Source: Sphingomonas sp. OV641
GTDB taxonomy: Bacteria > Pseudomonadota > Alphaproteobacteria > Sphingomonadales > Sphingomonadaceae
Reading direction: 5' to 3'
Length of the DNA stretch: 64,000 nucleotides
NCBI RefSeq assembly: GCF_900109205.1
Contig: NZ_FNZB01000001.1
Span: forward strand, 372,001-436,000
The notes under the pieces were generated by a model. That model was not told where the DNA came from, made no database searches, and saw only the letters and a list, made by a program, of their open reading frames with translations. Made by a program: the position numbers and the translations under genes. Of this stretch, positions 30,022 through 39,470 are shown in pieces. Position 1 is the first letter of the stretch. Each line of letters starts with the position of its first letter.

Positions 30022-30717
30022 CTACCGGCCGAGCGCCTTGTCAGCGAAGGCGACGTCCAATTTGCTCATCGCTGCATAGCCAGCGTCTGACGGGTGGACG
30101 CCATCGGCGATCTCGACCTTGCCAGCGCGCTCCTCGGCATCAAAGTCGAGCACTGCGATGCCGTTTGCCTGCAGCGTTCCGTTGCGCAGCAATGCGTTGA
30201 ACGCCTGACGCTCGCGCTCCTGTTCCGGGGGCAACCCATTGCGTCGCATCACAGTGCCAACGGCGACCTTCCAGCCGCCATCGTGCAGGCGGCCGGCATA
30301 TTCCTGCAGCGTCTTGAACAAAGGTGCCGCCTTGCTGCCAAGCGCAAAGTCGTTCGATCCGCCATGGATGATTGCCACGTTGTTTCGTCCGGAACGGAAG
30401 TAACGCTCGACGGACGAAACCTGCCCGGCAAGAGATCCGAGCGTGATCCCATTGACGCCATCATTGGCAACAATCACGTCGTTGCCGACATGGCTCTGGT
30501 ACAGGCCAGGGCGTGACTTGGTTGTCGGATCAGTGGAGGCAACACCTTCGGTGATGCTGTCACCGACGAAAACAACAAGATCTCTCTGCGGCTGGGCGCT
30601 GGAATATGCCCGAAAGGCGAGAAGGGTGACAATGATCAAAAGCAGCGCGCCCGCGAGATAGAACCAGCGGCCATCCGACTTTTTCGAGCGGGTACGGCGG
30701 CGGGATGTTACGTTCAT
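30022..30717 (-). CDS. Membrane-anchored SGNH/GDSL hydrolase
   Basis: 231 residues. A basic N-terminus (RRRTRSKKSDGR) precedes one membrane segment at about 19-37 (FYLAGALLLIIVTLLAFRAY), which leaves the catalytic domain in the periplasm. Block I is FVGDSITEG, the block III equivalent is HGGSNDFALG, and the Asp-His block is DGVHPSDAG, so the catalytic triad is present. The closest relatives by motif are GDSL esterases and acetyl-esterases acting on glycans or peptidoglycan, but no substrate can be assigned. It appears to be monocistronic. Confidence 0.85.
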   Translation of the reverse strand: MNVTSRRRTRSKKSDGRWFYLAGALLLIIVTLLAFRAYSSAQPQRDLVVFVGDSITEGVASTDPTTKSRPGLYQSHVGNDVIVANDGVNGITLGSLAGQVSSVERYFRSGRNNVAIIHGGSNDFALGSKAAPLFKTLQEYAGRLHDGGWKVAVGTVMRRNGLPPEQERERQAFNALLRNGTLQANGIAVLDFDAEERAGKVEIADGVHPSDAGYAAMSKLDVAFADKALGR

Positions 30718-31199
30718 GATGCCAATGCTCTCCGGTGCGCAAGAACCGTTACCTATTGCGAAGTTTGCTGGCGATCTAGCATCAAACGCACCCGGAACAG
30801 ACTATCGAGAACGATGTGCGCACCAGCGGGGACCATCGACTATGGGTTGCGGGCGCGCGAGCTTCGTGTGCAAGGATGCGTGAGGCTTTAGGTGGGTGAA
30901 GGCATCGATCGGCGCCTGCTCACCCGTTCTCCTGATTGTCCTTCGGCTACCGACGTGACAGGGCATGCGCAGTTTTGTGGAGAGCGGCGGCCATCGCTTG
31001 AAGGTTGGCGCTCAAGTGACCCGCTGACGAACAGTTCAGTGATCAGAGCCGCGGCTAGCGTTTCAGGTTGGACGTGAGTTTGTCTGTTCACGCCAGCGCG
31101 TCGCTCACCGCTCCGCCTTACCTGAATGCGCCGGCGTTCCAACTGCGCTCCGGCAGGCCGGGCGACAGCGACTGTCATCAGCGATCGGAAATCCGCCGC
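30718..31199. other. Intergenic region, nothing recognised
   Basis: About 480 bases between the SGNH hydrolase start and tRNA-Glu. Short open frames exist on both strands but have shadow-like composition (Arg/Pro/Ser-rich) and no family resemblance. The right part presumably includes downstream sequence of the tRNA gene, and the left part the SGNH promoter. No repeats or RNA motifs stood out. Confidence 0.5.
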
Positions 31200-31275
31200 T
31201 GGTGACCCCTACGGGACTCGAACCCGTGTTTTCGCCGTGAGAGGGCGACGTCCTAGACCGCTAGACGAAGGGGCC
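31200..31275 (-). tRNA. tRNA-Glu (anticodon CTC)
   Basis: 76 bases on the minus strand with encoded CCA. The acceptor stem GGCCCCT pairs with AGGGGTC (one G-U), the anticodon loop is CCTCTCA (CTC, Glu), and the T-arm is ACGGGTTCGAGTCCCGT. It lies 68 bases downstream of the DAHP synthase stop on the same strand. Confidence 0.97.
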
Positions 31276-31343
31276 GTGCGAGCGGGAGCGGCGCCTCTAC
31301 GGGGAACGCGGCGGGCCGTCAACCCGCCGCGTCGCCTTTTCTT

Positions 31344-32717
31344 TCAGGCGGCCGCGCGGCGGCGTTCGGCCATCTCTGCGTTCAGCATTTCTGCGAGCAG
31401 AAACGCCAGCTCAAGGCTCTGGCTGGCATTGAGGCGCGGGTCACAATGGGTGTGATAGCGATCCGCCAGGCTCTGCTCCGTCACGTCAACGGCGCCGCCG
31501 GTGCATTCAGTGACATTCTGGCCGGTCATCTCGGCATGGATGCCACCGGCGTGCGTACCCTCGGCACGGTGGATGGCGAAGAAGCCCCGAACTTCCGCGA
31601 GGATCCGGTCGAACGGGCGCGTCTTGTACCCGTTCGCGGCCTTCACGACGTTGCCGTGCATCGGATCGCAGCTCCAGATCACCGGGTGACCTTCGCGCGT
31701 GACGGCGCGCAGGAGACGCGGGAAGGCGGCCTCGATCTTGTCGTAGCCATAACGCGTGATGAGCGTCATGCGGCCAGGAATGCGGCCCGGGTTCAGCGTG
31801 TCCAGCAGGCGAAGGAGAACGTCCGGCTCCAGGCTGGGCCCGCACTTCAAGCCGATCGGATTGCCGATGCCGCGCAGGAACTCGACATGGGCCGATCCCT
31901 CAAACCGGGTCCGATCCCCGATCCACAGGAAGTGCGCCGACGTGTCGTACCAATCACCCGTCAGTGAATCCTGGCGGGTCATGGCCTCCTCATAGGGGAG
32001 AAGCAGCGCCTCGTGGCTGGTGTAGAAGCTCGTCTGGGCAAGCTGCGGCACCGTTTCGGGATCGATCCCGCATGCCGCCATGAATTCCAGCGCCTCGCCG
32101 ATGCGATCGGCTGTCTCGGCATATTTCTTGGCCCAGGGCGAACGGCCCATGAAATCGTGCGTCCAGCGGTGTACCTGGGCGAGATTGGCGTAGCCGCCCT
32201 GTGCGAAGGCGCGCAGCAGGTTCAGCGTGGCGGCTGATTGCGCATAGCCCTGCACCATGCGCTGCGGATCGGGCACGCGGGACTGCGCCGTGAAGGCGAT
32301 GTCGTTCACGTTGTCACCGCGGTAGCTGGGCAGCTCCACACCCTCGATCGTTTCGGTCGGGGCGGAGCGGGGCTTGGCGAACTGACCCGCCATACGGCCG
32401 AGCTTCACCACCGGCAGCTTGGAGGCGAAGGTGAGCACCACCGCCATCTGCAGGATCACGCGGAACGTGTCGCGGATGTTGTTTGGATGGAATTCGGCAA
32501 AGCTTTCCGCGCAATCGCCGCCCTGAAGCAGGAACGCTTCACCCGCGGCAACCCGCGCCAGTTCCGCCGTCAGGTTCCGTGCTTCGCCAGCAAAGACGAG
32601 CGGCGGGTGCGAGCGGAGCGTATCGGTCGCCGCTTTCAGCGCGGCGGCGTCGGGATAGTCGGGGAGCTGGCGCGCTTCATGCGCGGTCCAGCTGTCGGGG
32701 GCCCAATTGGCGGCCAT
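31344..32717 (-). CDS. aroG: Class II 3-deoxy-7-phosphoheptulonate (DAHP) synthase
   Basis: First enzyme of the shikimate pathway, condensing phosphoenolpyruvate and erythrose 4-phosphate. At 457 residues it is the plant/actinobacterial-type class II enzyme, much longer than the class I enzymes of E. coli. Motifs are [16 protein letters not shown] (metal-binding Cys region), [55 protein letters not shown] and the C-terminal [19 protein letters not shown] 32717 has AAGGAA upstream and gives the family start [10 protein letters not shown]. Gene naming for class II enzymes varies (aroG, aroF). The SDR gene upstream is co-directional with 64 bases between. Confidence 0.95.
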   Translation of the reverse strand: MAANWAPDSWTAHEARQLPDYPDAAALKAATDTLRSHPPLVFAGEARNLTAELARVAAGEAFLLQGGDCAESFAEFHPNNIRDTFRVILQMAVVLTFASKLPVVKLGRMAGQFAKPRSAPTETIEGVELPSYRGDNVNDIAFTAQSRVPDPQRMVQGYAQSAATLNLLRAFAQGGYANLAQVHRWTHDFMGRSPWAKKYAETADRIGEALEFMAACGIDPETVPQLAQTSFYTSHEALLLPYEEAMTRQDSLTGDWYDTSAHFLWIGDRTRFEGSAHVEFLRGIGNPIGLKCGPSLEPDVLLRLLDTLNPGRIPGRMTLITRYGYDKIEAAFPRLLRAVTREGHPVIWSCDPMHGNVVKAANGYKTRPFDRILAEVRGFFAIHRAEGTHAGGIHAEMTGQNVTECTGGAVDVTEQSLADRYHTHCDPRLNASQSLELAFLLAEMLNAEMAERRRAAA

Positions 32718-32781
32718 GGCAAAGTTCCTTTCGGCGCGCGGACATGCGGGAAATTGCCCCGCTGCGCAAACAAGCTGTGCT

Positions 32782-33561
32782 TTATAGCACTCCGGGATAG
32801 GCGCCGCCATCGATCAGCAGGCTTTGCCCGGTGATGAAGCCGGCCTGGGCCGAGCAGAGAAAGGCGCAGGCGGCGCCAAATTCCGCCGGATCGCCGAAGC
32901 GCCTGGCGGGGATCCGCTCGCGTCCACGAGCTTCCGCCGTTTCCACGTCAACCGACTGCGCCTTTGCGGCGAACGCCATGACGCCGCCCAGCCGGCGAGT
33001 CGCGAAGAGGCCGGGCAACAGGAAGTTTATCGTGACATTGGCGCTGGCGACCTCGCGTGCGACGCCCGCCAGAAAGCCATGAAGGCCGATGCGTCCGCCG
33101 CTGGACAGATCCAGCCCGGCAGCCGGCGATTTCACCGACCCTGACGTGATGCAGACGATGCGGCCGAAGCGCCGCTCGACCATGCCGTCGACCACCTGCT
33201 GAACGAGCCTGATGGGGGTGACCATGTTGGCGTCCAGGCCGGCATGAATCGCTTCACCGTCAAGCTCGCGGAACCCGCGCGGAGGCGGGCCGCCATTGTT
33301 GTTGACGAGGATGTCTGGCGCACCGGCGGTCTGTACCAGTGCCTGCTGCACGCCCGGATCGCCGATGTTGCCAGCCACGATTTCGACGATGGCGCCCGTT
33401 TGCGCGCGGATCGATGCGGCGGTGTCCTCCAGCGGCCCCGCCTCGCGGCCGTTCAGGACGACGCGGCAGCCAGCCCGGGCAAGTTCTTCCGCACACGCCC
33501 GGCCTAGACCATGGCTGGAGGCGCAGATGATGGCGGTCTTGCCGGCGAGGCCGAGATCCAT
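32782..33561 (-). CDS. Divergent SDR-family protein lacking the YxxxK active site
   Basis: 259 residues with a Rossmann fold resembling FabG-like reductases. The cofactor loop reads [20 protein letters not shown], so the usual TGxxxGxG has become CASSx[14 protein letters not shown] matches the NNAG region; the C-terminal motif is [14 protein letters not shown]. The catalytic segment has Ser ([10 protein letters not shown]), but where YxxxK is expected the sequence is [11 protein letters not shown], with neither Tyr nor Lys. A subgroup of SDRs shares this change, so it may be a non-canonical enzyme or a binding protein. It lies upstream of the DAHP synthase gene and is divergent from the Fur-family gene. 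Confidence 0.85.
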   Translation of the reverse strand: MDLGLAGKTAIICASSHGLGRACAEELARAGCRVVLNGREAGPLEDTAASIRAQTGAIVEIVAGNIGDPGVQQALVQTAGAPDILVNNNGGPPPRGFRELDGEAIHAGLDANMVTPIRLVQQVVDGMVERRFGRIVCITSGSVKSPAAGLDLSSGGRIGLHGFLAGVAREVASANVTINFLLPGLFATRRLGGVMAFAAKAQSVDVETAEARGRERIPARRFGDPAEFGAACAFLCSAQAGFITGQSLLIDGGAYPGVL

Positions 33562-33707
33562 GGCGATTCTCCTGAAGTTCCGATGAGCATTGCGGCGGTA
33601 GCGGGCTACGCTTGGTGCGAAGCATAGCGAAGCTGCATCTGGCGGCCACCTGGTTCGTGAAGCGGAGCGTGCTTGCTGTCGGGCGGATGCGGACCTAAAT
33701 CCGGATC

Positions 33708-34175
33708 ATGGCCAATGTTCACCACCATCACGAGCCGCAGGGTGCGGATCTGGCGCAGGCTGCGCAGGCAACGCTGGAACGCGCCGGCGAGCAGTGGACG
33801 GCGATGCGCGCGAGCGTATTCGGCGCCTTGGCGGGGTTTGAAAAGCCGGCCAGCGCTTATGACATTGCGGAAGCCGTGTCGAAGTCAGAGGGGCGGCGTG
33901 TCGCGGCGAACAGCGTCTATCGCATCCTCGATCTTTTCGTGGGAGCGAACCTTGCTCGCAAGGTGGAGAGCGCCAATGCCTATGTGGCCAATGCCCACCC
34001 CGACTGCCTACACGACTGCATTTTCCTGGTGTGCGATCAGTGCGGGCAGACGACGCATCTCGATGATGATCGGCTGACCGGGGGCGTGCGCGATGCTGCT
34101 TCCGCCGCGGGATTCCAGCCGGTCCGCCCCGTCATCGAAGTACGTGGACGCTGCGCATCCTGCAGTTCCGATTGA
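33708..34175 (+). CDS. zur: Fur-family regulator, probably Zur
   Basis: Metal-dependent repressor, 155 residues. A His-rich N-terminus (NVHHHHEP) precedes the winged HTH (WTAMRASVFGALAGFEKPAS; AANSVYRILDLFVGANLARK). The dimerisation domain carries the zinc motifs AHPDCLHDCIFLVCDQCG and the C-terminal CASC, so the four structural-site cysteines are present. The wording of the HTH and the HPDCxHD motif is closer to Zur (zinc) than to Fur (iron), but this is a judgement by eye. It is not next to zinc-transporter genes. dxs follows 69 bases downstream. Confidence 0.85.
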   Translation: MANVHHHHEPQGADLAQAAQATLERAGEQWTAMRASVFGALAGFEKPASAYDIAEAVSKSEGRRVAANSVYRILDLFVGANLARKVESANAYVANAHPDCLHDCIFLVCDQCGQTTHLDDDRLTGGVRDAASAAGFQPVRPVIEVRGRCASCSSD

Positions 34176-34244
34176 GCATTTTCTTGGCAAACGCCGAAAC
34201 GGTAGCATTCGACACGATCGATGCGCTGGAGTAAGCCCAGCAGA

Positions 34245-36167
34245 ATGACCGATCTGCCCTCGACGCCGCTGCTCGATACCATCTCGACGCCGGCTGACTT
34301 GAGAAAGCTGGCTCCCGAACAGCTTCGCCAACTCGCCGACGAGTTGCGCACGGAAACCATTAGTGCGGTCGGCACGACCGGCGGCCATCTTGGCTCCGGA
34401 CTGGGCGTGGTCGAGCTGACGACCGCGATCCATTATGTCTTTGATACGCCGCGCGACCGGCTCGTCTGGGACGTCGGGCATCAATGCTATCCGCACAAGA
34501 TCCTGACGGGTCGGCGGGATCGCATTCGCACGCTGCGCCAGGGCGGGGGACTGAGCGGTTTCACCAAGCGCAGCGAGAGCGAATATGATCCGTTCGGCGC
34601 TGCCCATAGCTCAACGTCGATCTCCGCCGCGCTGGGCTTTGCCATGGCGAACAAGCTTGCCGATCAGCCGGGCAAGGCGATTGCGGTGATCGGCGACGGC
34701 GCCATGTCTGCGGGTATGGCCTATGAAGCGATGAACAATGCGCAGGCGGCGGGCAACCGGCTGGTGGTGATCCTGAACGACAATGACATGTCGATCGCAC
34801 CCCCGGTGGGCGGGCTGTCCGCCTATCTGTCGCGCATCGTTTCGAGTCGCGAGTTTCTGTCCGTTCGTGAGCTGATGAAGCGGGTGGCACGTCGATTGCC
34901 GCGGCCGATCCACAATGCCGCGCGCAAGACGGATGAATTCGCCCGCGGCATGACCATGGGCGGCACGCTCTTCGAGGAGCTCGGCTTCTACTATGTGGGG
35001 CCAATCGACGGGCACAATCTTGAGCACCTCATTCCCGTTCTCGAGAATGTGCGCGATGCGGAAGAGGGACCGATCCTCGTCCACGTCGTGACGAAGAAGG
35101 GCAAGGGCTACGCGCCCGCCGAGGCCGCGTCGGACAAATATCATGGCGTGCAGAAGTTCGATGTGATCACTGGCGCCCAGGCGAAGGCTCCTCCCGGCCC
35201 GCCGGCGTACCAGAACGTCTTTGGTGACGCGCTGGCCGACGAGGCGGATCGCGATCCGCGCGTTTGCGCCATCACCGCCGCCATGCCCTCCGGCACAGGG
35301 ATCGATCGGTTCGCCAAGCGCCATCCTGGTCGGGCATTCGATGTGGGCATCGCCGAACAGCATGCCGTCACTTTCGCGGCCGGATTGGCCGCACAAGGAA
35401 TGCGCCCGTTCTGCGCGATCTACTCCACCTTCCTGCAGCGCGCCTATGACCAGGTGGTGCACGATGTCGCGATCCAGAACCTGCCGGTCCGGTTCGCCAT
35501 CGATCGTGCGGGCCTGGTGGGCGCTGATGGCGCGACGCATGCGGGCTCGTTCGACATCACCTATCTCGCCAGCCTGCCCAATTTCGTAGTGATGGCTGCG
35601 GCGGACGAGGCCGAGCTGGTGCACATGACGCATACCTGCGTCGAGCATGATACCGGACCGATCGCCGTGCGCTATCCGCGCGGCAACGGTGTGGGGGTGC
35701 CGCTGCCGTCGGAGCCGGAGAAGCTGGAGATCGGGAAGGGCCGCATCGTTCGCGAAGGCAAGTCGGTGGCGATCCTGTCGCTCGGAACGCGGTTGGCGGA
35801 GGCGCTGAAGGCCGCCGACCAGCTTGATGCCAAGGGACTGTCGACCACTGTGGCCGATCTGCGATTTGCGAAGCCGCTCGACGAAGCGCTCATCCGCAAG
35901 CTGCTGGCCAGCCATGAGGTGGCGGTGACGATCGAAGAGGGCGCGATCGGCGGGCTCGGCGCTCATGTGCTGACGCTGGCGTCCGATGAAGGCCTGATCG
36001 ACGGCGGTTTGAAGCTGCGCACGCTGCGCCTACCCGACGTGTTTCAGGACCAGGATGCGCCGCAGGCACAATATGCCCAGGCGGGCCTCGATGCTGACGG
36101 CATCGTCAGAACCGTGCTGAAGGCGCTGCGCTGGAACGAGGCCGAGGCGCTCGGCGCTCGCGCGTGA
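34245..36167 (+). CDS. dxs: 1-deoxy-D-xylulose-5-phosphate synthase
   Basis: Thiamine-diphosphate-dependent first enzyme of the MEP isoprenoid pathway, condensing pyruvate and glyceraldehyde 3-phosphate. ATG 34245 gives 640 residues, the usual family length and start; ATG 34221 would add eight residues. The ThDP/Mg motif is [18 protein letters not shown] with LNDNDMSI, the N-terminal motif is [20 protein letters not shown], the transketolase-like Pyr domain has [18 protein letters not shown] and [15 protein letters not shown], and the C-terminal domain has [13 protein letters not shown]. Supplying isoprenoids fits with the ubi genes elsewhere in the window. A tiny membrane ORF overlaps its stop codon. 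Confidence 0.97.
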   Translation: MTDLPSTPLLDTISTPADLRKLAPEQLRQLADELRTETISAVGTTGGHLGSGLGVVELTTAIHYVFDTPRDRLVWDVGHQCYPHKILTGRRDRIRTLRQGGGLSGFTKRSESEYDPFGAAHSSTSISAALGFAMANKLADQPGKAIAVIGDGAMSAGMAYEAMNNAQAAGNRLVVILNDNDMSIAPPVGGLSAYLSRIVSSREFLSVRELMKRVARRLPRPIHNAARKTDEFARGMTMGGTLFEELGFYYVGPIDGHNLEHLIPVLENVRDAEEGPILVHVVTKKGKGYAPAEAASDKYHGVQKFDVITGAQAKAPPGPPAYQNVFGDALADEADRDPRVCAITAAMPSGTGIDRFAKRHPGRAFDVGIAEQHAVTFAAGLAAQGMRPFCAIYSTFLQRAYDQVVHDVAIQNLPVRFAIDRAGLVGADGATHAGSFDITYLASLPNFVVMAAADEAELVHMTHTCVEHDTGPIAVRYPRGNGVGVPLPSEPEKLEIGKGRIVREGKSVAILSLGTRLAEALKAADQLDAKGLSTTVADLRFAKPLDEALIRKLLASHEVAVTIEEGAIGGLGAHVLTLASDEGLIDGGLKLRTLRLPDVFQDQDAPQAQYAQAGLDADGIVRTVLKALRWNEAEALGARA

Positions 36168-36313
36168 GCGGCTGGACCAAGGTTTTCCTGGCGACCGGAC
36201 TGATGGTGGTGGCGCTCGCCTGCTTCAATCTGGCCCTGTGGAGAAGGCTGAAGGAGACGCGCCAACTGCGTGAGGCGAACGCCGATCAGGAGGACGCGCG
36301 CCCGCAGCCCTGA
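36164..36313 (+). CDS. Small single-pass membrane protein overlapping dxs
   Basis: A 49-residue frame begins with GTG overlapping the dxs TGA stop (GTGA). It encodes one hydrophobic segment ([20 protein letters not shown]) followed by a charged tail starting [14 protein letters not shown] and ending QEDARPQP. The pattern of one helix plus a basic/acidic tail, together with translational coupling, makes it a likely real small protein. No family is recognised, and the only hint of role is co-expression with isoprenoid synthesis. Confidence 0.5.
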   Translation: MSGWTKVFLATGLMVVALACFNLALWRRLKETRQLREANADQEDARPQP

Positions 36314-36401
36314 GTGGTGCTGCCGTGCCATCTCCGCGCACGCGCGGGGTTGCGCGCCGGCGGCCCGCACATCGGAGCGGGCCAACACGGGGCCGCGGCG
36401 G

Positions 36402-37067
36402 TCAGGCGTGTGTTGCGGCGTTCGATCTGTCGCCAGGGTGCGCCAGAATGGTACGCGCGTCTGTTGGTGTCCGTGCCTCGCCGTGCGGGCCTCCCGAGGC
36501 GGCAATTACACGATCCAGAAGCTCCTGGCCCTCTGGCCACCATCCGAGTCCACTGGCGGCATTCAGATGCCCCTGAGCGCCAGCATCAACGAAGTGGCTT
36601 CCCCAATCCGCCGCAAGGCTGCGGGCGCGCGCCAGTTCGATCCAGGGATCGTCGGCGCTCGCCACCAGAATGGACGGAAACGGCAGCGGGGCACGCGGTG
36701 CCGGCGCGAAGGTCGACAGTTCAGACGGGATATCGGGTCGGTCGACATCGGCAGGGGCGACCAGCAACGCTCCGGCAACCGGCCAGCCATAGGGCTGGGG
36801 GCTGAGCGACGCCCACCAGGATATTGCCTGGCACCCCAGGCTATGCCCGACCAGGATAACCGGCGCCTGCGCCTGGGAAATCGCCTGATCCAATTTGGTC
36901 ACCCAGGCATTGCGATGCGGCGTATCCCACATGCCGAGTTCCACGCGGCGCGTATCGAGGCGGGATTGCTCCCACAGGGTCTGCCAGTGCGTCGGCCCGG
37001 AATTGCCGAAGCCGGGAACGGTCAGGATGCTCGGGTTCAACCCGAGGGTGGACGAATAATGGCCCAT
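36402..37067 (-). CDS. RBBP9/YdeN-type alpha/beta hydrolase
   Basis: Serine hydrolase of the RBBP9/YdeN family, 221 residues, probably cytoplasmic. Motifs are VPGFGNSGPTHWQTLWE near the N-terminus, the nucleophile elbow VGHSLGCQA, the acid VASADDPWIEL, and the His in GAQGHLNAASGLGWWPEG, so the triad is complete. Physiological substrates in this family are largely unknown. The extra C-terminal 30 residues are Arg/Thr-rich and unlike the family. It is convergent with the dxs pair and divergent from tlyA. Confidence 0.88.
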   Translation of the reverse strand: MGHYSSTLGLNPSILTVPGFGNSGPTHWQTLWEQSRLDTRRVELGMWDTPHRNAWVTKLDQAISQAQAPVILVGHSLGCQAISWWASLSPQPYGWPVAGALLVAPADVDRPDIPSELSTFAPAPRAPLPFPSILVASADDPWIELARARSLAADWGSHFVDAGAQGHLNAASGLGWWPEGQELLDRVIAASGGPHGEARTPTDARTILAHPGDRSNAATHA

Positions 37068-37245
37068 GAGCGGTGCTCCTCTTCGTCGGCGAGGCCGCGT
37101 TATCGGTGCTCTAGGGGGACGCCCGATATCGCGACCTCGACGCCTTTCTATACCCTACTAAATACATGGGCAATCACTTCGATCCCGCTGGAAGACGGAA
37201 CGCCTGCCGCTTGCGACGAAGCGCGACGACAACGATAAGCGGGCC

Positions 37246-37980
37246 ATGCCCAAGTGCCGTGCAGACCAGTTGCTCGTTGATCGTGGACTCGCGGAGTCGC
37301 GCACCCGCGCGCAGGCGCTGATCATGGCGGGCCTTGTGTTCACCGGCCATCGCAAGGTCGAAAAGCCGGGGCAGACGCTTTCCGAAGGCGCGACGCTCGA
37401 CGTGCGCGGGCGCGACCATCCCTGGGTGTCGCGGGGCGGCATCAAGCTTGCCCATGGACTCAATCATTTCGGATGGGATGTTACTGGGGCGACGGCGATC
37501 GACGTCGGTTCCTCGACCGGCGGCTTCACCGATGTGCTGCTGACGCGCGGTGCGGCACGCGTCTATGCCATTGATAGTGGGACCAATCAGCTCGCATGGA
37601 AGCTGCGGCAGGATCCACGGGTGGTGGTTCACGAACAGACCAGCGCACGCGTCCTCACGCCGGATCACGTGCCCGAGCCGGTGGATCTGATCGTTTGTGA
37701 CGCAAGCTTCATCGGCATCGCCAAGGTGCTCGACGTGCCGCTTGGCTTCGCCAAGCCGGACGCGCGGGCACTGACGCTCGTGAAGCCACAGTTCGAGGCC
37801 GGGCGAGAGGAAGTGGGGAAGGGCGGCGTGGTCCGCGACGAAGCGGTGCGCCAGCGGGTGTGCGACGAAGTGGCCGCCTGGTTTGTCAGCAAGGGATGGC
37901 AAGTTCAGGGGATCGTTGAAAGCCCCATCACGGGCCCCGAGGGGAACGTGGAGTTCTTGCTGGCGGCTGTCCGCATTTGA
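37246..37980 (+). CDS. tlyA: TlyA-family S4-domain RNA 2'-O-methyltransferase
   Basis: rRNA methyltransferase of the TlyA/hemolysin A family, which 2'-O-methylates cytidines in 16S and 23S rRNA in characterised members. It has 244 residues. The S4 RNA-binding domain is 1-62 (RADQLLVDRGLAESRTRAQALI), and the FtsJ-like SAM domain follows with SRGGIKLAHGLNHF, the SAM loop AIDVGSSTGGFTDVLL, CDASFIG and VKPQFEAGREEVGKGG. All these match the family closely. It is a single gene, with tspO about 90 bases downstream. Confidence 0.95.
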   Translation: MPKCRADQLLVDRGLAESRTRAQALIMAGLVFTGHRKVEKPGQTLSEGATLDVRGRDHPWVSRGGIKLAHGLNHFGWDVTGATAIDVGSSTGGFTDVLLTRGAARVYAIDSGTNQLAWKLRQDPRVVVHEQTSARVLTPDHVPEPVDLIVCDASFIGIAKVLDVPLGFAKPDARALTLVKPQFEAGREEVGKGGVVRDEAVRQRVCDEVAAWFVSKGWQVQGIVESPITGPEGNVEFLLAAVRI

Positions 37981-38066
37981 GCCAATCGCCTGTCACTCGG
38001 GCAATTTCATACATTTACCCGTTCCCTGCACCGGGATTATGGCGCCGCGACGGTCAGGGAGGGTTT

Positions 38067-38621
38067 GTGGGGGGCATTGCATCTAGAGAGCAGCTGCGGA
38101 TGTCTTTCGCGCGCTGGGCGCTGTTCTGCGTGCCGCTCATCCTGCTGCTTGGATTTCTCTCCGGCCGCAGTGTTCCCGCTGGCGACGATAGCCTTTGGTA
38201 TCAAAGCCTTGCCAAGCCAGCTCTGACGCCGCCGGGGTGGATGTTCCCCCTGGTCTGGGCGACGCTCTACGTCATGCTGGGACTGGCGCTCGCCATCATC
38301 CTGAATGCGCGGGGAGCGCGTGGTCGCCGGCTCGCCATCGGCCTGTTTGCGGTGCAGTTCGGCCTGAACCTGGCCTGGACTCCGCTGTTCTTCGGCGCAC
38401 ATCGGATCAATTCGGCCACCATCGTGCTGATCCTGATGCTGTCGCTGGCGATCGCCACAACCGTCGCCTTTGGCCGCATCCGGCCGCGCGCTGCCTGGCT
38501 GATGGTGCCCTATCTGGTCTGGATCAGCTTCGCAGGCGTGCTGACGTGGCGGATCGGGCAGCTGAACATGGATGCGCAAGCCCTTGTGCCGGGCGCCCGA
38601 ACCTCCCAAGTCATCGGATGA
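38067..38621 (+). CDS. tspO: TspO/MBR family tryptophan-rich sensory protein
   Basis: Five-helix membrane protein that binds porphyrins; bacterial members influence tetrapyrrole and stress responses. GTG 38067 gives 184 residues; it has AGGGAGGG just upstream and begins MGGIASREQLRMSF, as in related proteins. Core motifs are WYQSLAKPALTPPGWMFPLVWATLY, cited here in two parts (WYQSLAKPALTPPGW and MFPLVWATLY), NLAWTPLFFGAHRINSA, and PYLVWISFAGVLTWRI. An in-frame start at 37977 would add an unlikely soluble extension. ubiK follows 25 bases later. Confidence 0.92.
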   Translation: MGGIASREQLRMSFARWALFCVPLILLLGFLSGRSVPAGDDSLWYQSLAKPALTPPGWMFPLVWATLYVMLGLALAIILNARGARGRRLAIGLFAVQFGLNLAWTPLFFGAHRINSATIVLILMLSLAIATTVAFGRIRPRAAWLMVPYLVWISFAGVLTWRIGQLNMDAQALVPGARTSQVIG

Positions 38622-38646
38622 TTCTCTACCCGAAAGGCTTGGCCCC

Positions 38647-38913
38647 ATGCAGTCCGAAAACCGGCTGTTCGACGATTTGGTGAAATTCGTGAACGGGGCC
38701 GCTGGCACGGTCGCCGGCGTTGGCCGCGAGGCGCAGGCCGGCGCGCGGGATCGTGCGCGCGAGTGGATCGGCGGTCTGGATTTCGTCAGCCGCGAGGAGT
38801 TCGAGGTCGTCAAGGCGATGGCGGTGGCGGCCCGCGACGAGGCAGATGCGCTGCGCGCGCGACTGGACGCCCTGGAGGCACGACAGCAGGGCGCTGCGCC
38901 CGCAGCCGACTGA
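38647..38913 (+). CDS. ubiK: UbiK-type accessory factor (BMFP domain)
   Basis: 88-residue coiled-coil protein of the UbiK/BMFP family, an accessory factor for aerobic ubiquinone synthesis. It begins MQSENRLFDDLVKFVNGAAG, has a central amphipathic part and ends with the coiled coil SREEFEVVKAMAVAARDE followed by ADALRARLDALEAR. Most of its length is helical and Ala/Arg/Glu-rich. It sits in the run tspO-ubiK-ybjN-proC, all on the plus strand with short gaps. Confidence 0.88.
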   Translation: MQSENRLFDDLVKFVNGAAGTVAGVGREAQAGARDRAREWIGGLDFVSREEFEVVKAMAVAARDEADALRARLDALEARQQGAAPAAD

Positions 38914-38959
38914 TCCGCGCGCTTTGCGTCATCACCCATTCCCGTGCGATAAGGCGTTA

Positions 38960-39466
38960 ATGCTCGACGAAGCCGATAACGAACAAGAACCCGAAGCCCC
39001 GCTCGACATGCTCGAGAGCTATTTCTCGGCGCATGGCTGGTCTTATGACCGGCACGAAGACGAGATCAGCGCCCGCATGAAAGGCAGCTGGACCGACTAT
39101 GAGCTGCGCGCGCTCTGGCGGGACGAGGATGGCGTTCTGCAGTTCCTCGCCTTTCCGGACGTGAAGGTCGCGGAGCATTCCCGTGCAGCCATTTACGAGA
39201 CGATCGGTCTGGTGAACGAGCAGCTCTGGCTGGGTCATTTCGAACTCTGGTCGTCCAGCGGCATCCTGCTGTACCGGCACGCGACGCTGGTCGATCAATC
39301 GGAGGATGACGCCACCTTGTCGCTGGAAGCGGCGCAGGTGCTGGTCGAGACGGCGATCGACGAGTGCGAGCGTTTCTATCCCGTGTTCCAGTTCGTCCTG
39401 TGGGGCGGAAAATCGCCGCGCGATGCGATCGCTGCGGCGCTGATCGAGACGCAGGGCGAGGCCTGA
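38960..39466 (+). CDS. YbjN-domain protein
   Basis: 168-residue cytoplasmic protein of the YbjN family, related in fold to type III secretion chaperones; YbjN in E. coli affects motility and stress phenotypes by an unknown mechanism. The acidic N-terminus (MLDEADNEQEPEAP) leads to the domain with LESYFSAHGWSYDRHEDE, GSWTDYELRALWRDEDGVLQ, NEQLWLGHFELWSSSGILLY and a C-terminal helix ending FVLWGGKSPRDAIAAALIE. It lies four bases ahead of proC, as in many alphaproteobacteria, so the two are probably co-translated. Confidence 0.9.
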   Translation: MLDEADNEQEPEAPLDMLESYFSAHGWSYDRHEDEISARMKGSWTDYELRALWRDEDGVLQFLAFPDVKVAEHSRAAIYETIGLVNEQLWLGHFELWSSSGILLYRHATLVDQSEDDATLSLEAAQVLVETAIDECERFYPVFQFVLWGGKSPRDAIAAALIETQGEA

Positions 39467-39470
39467 CGCC

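Noticed and set aside
30888..31178. 96-codon minus-strand frame in the gap before tRNA-Glu
   Set aside because: Arg/Ser-rich shadow-like composition, no ribosome site and no family resemblance.
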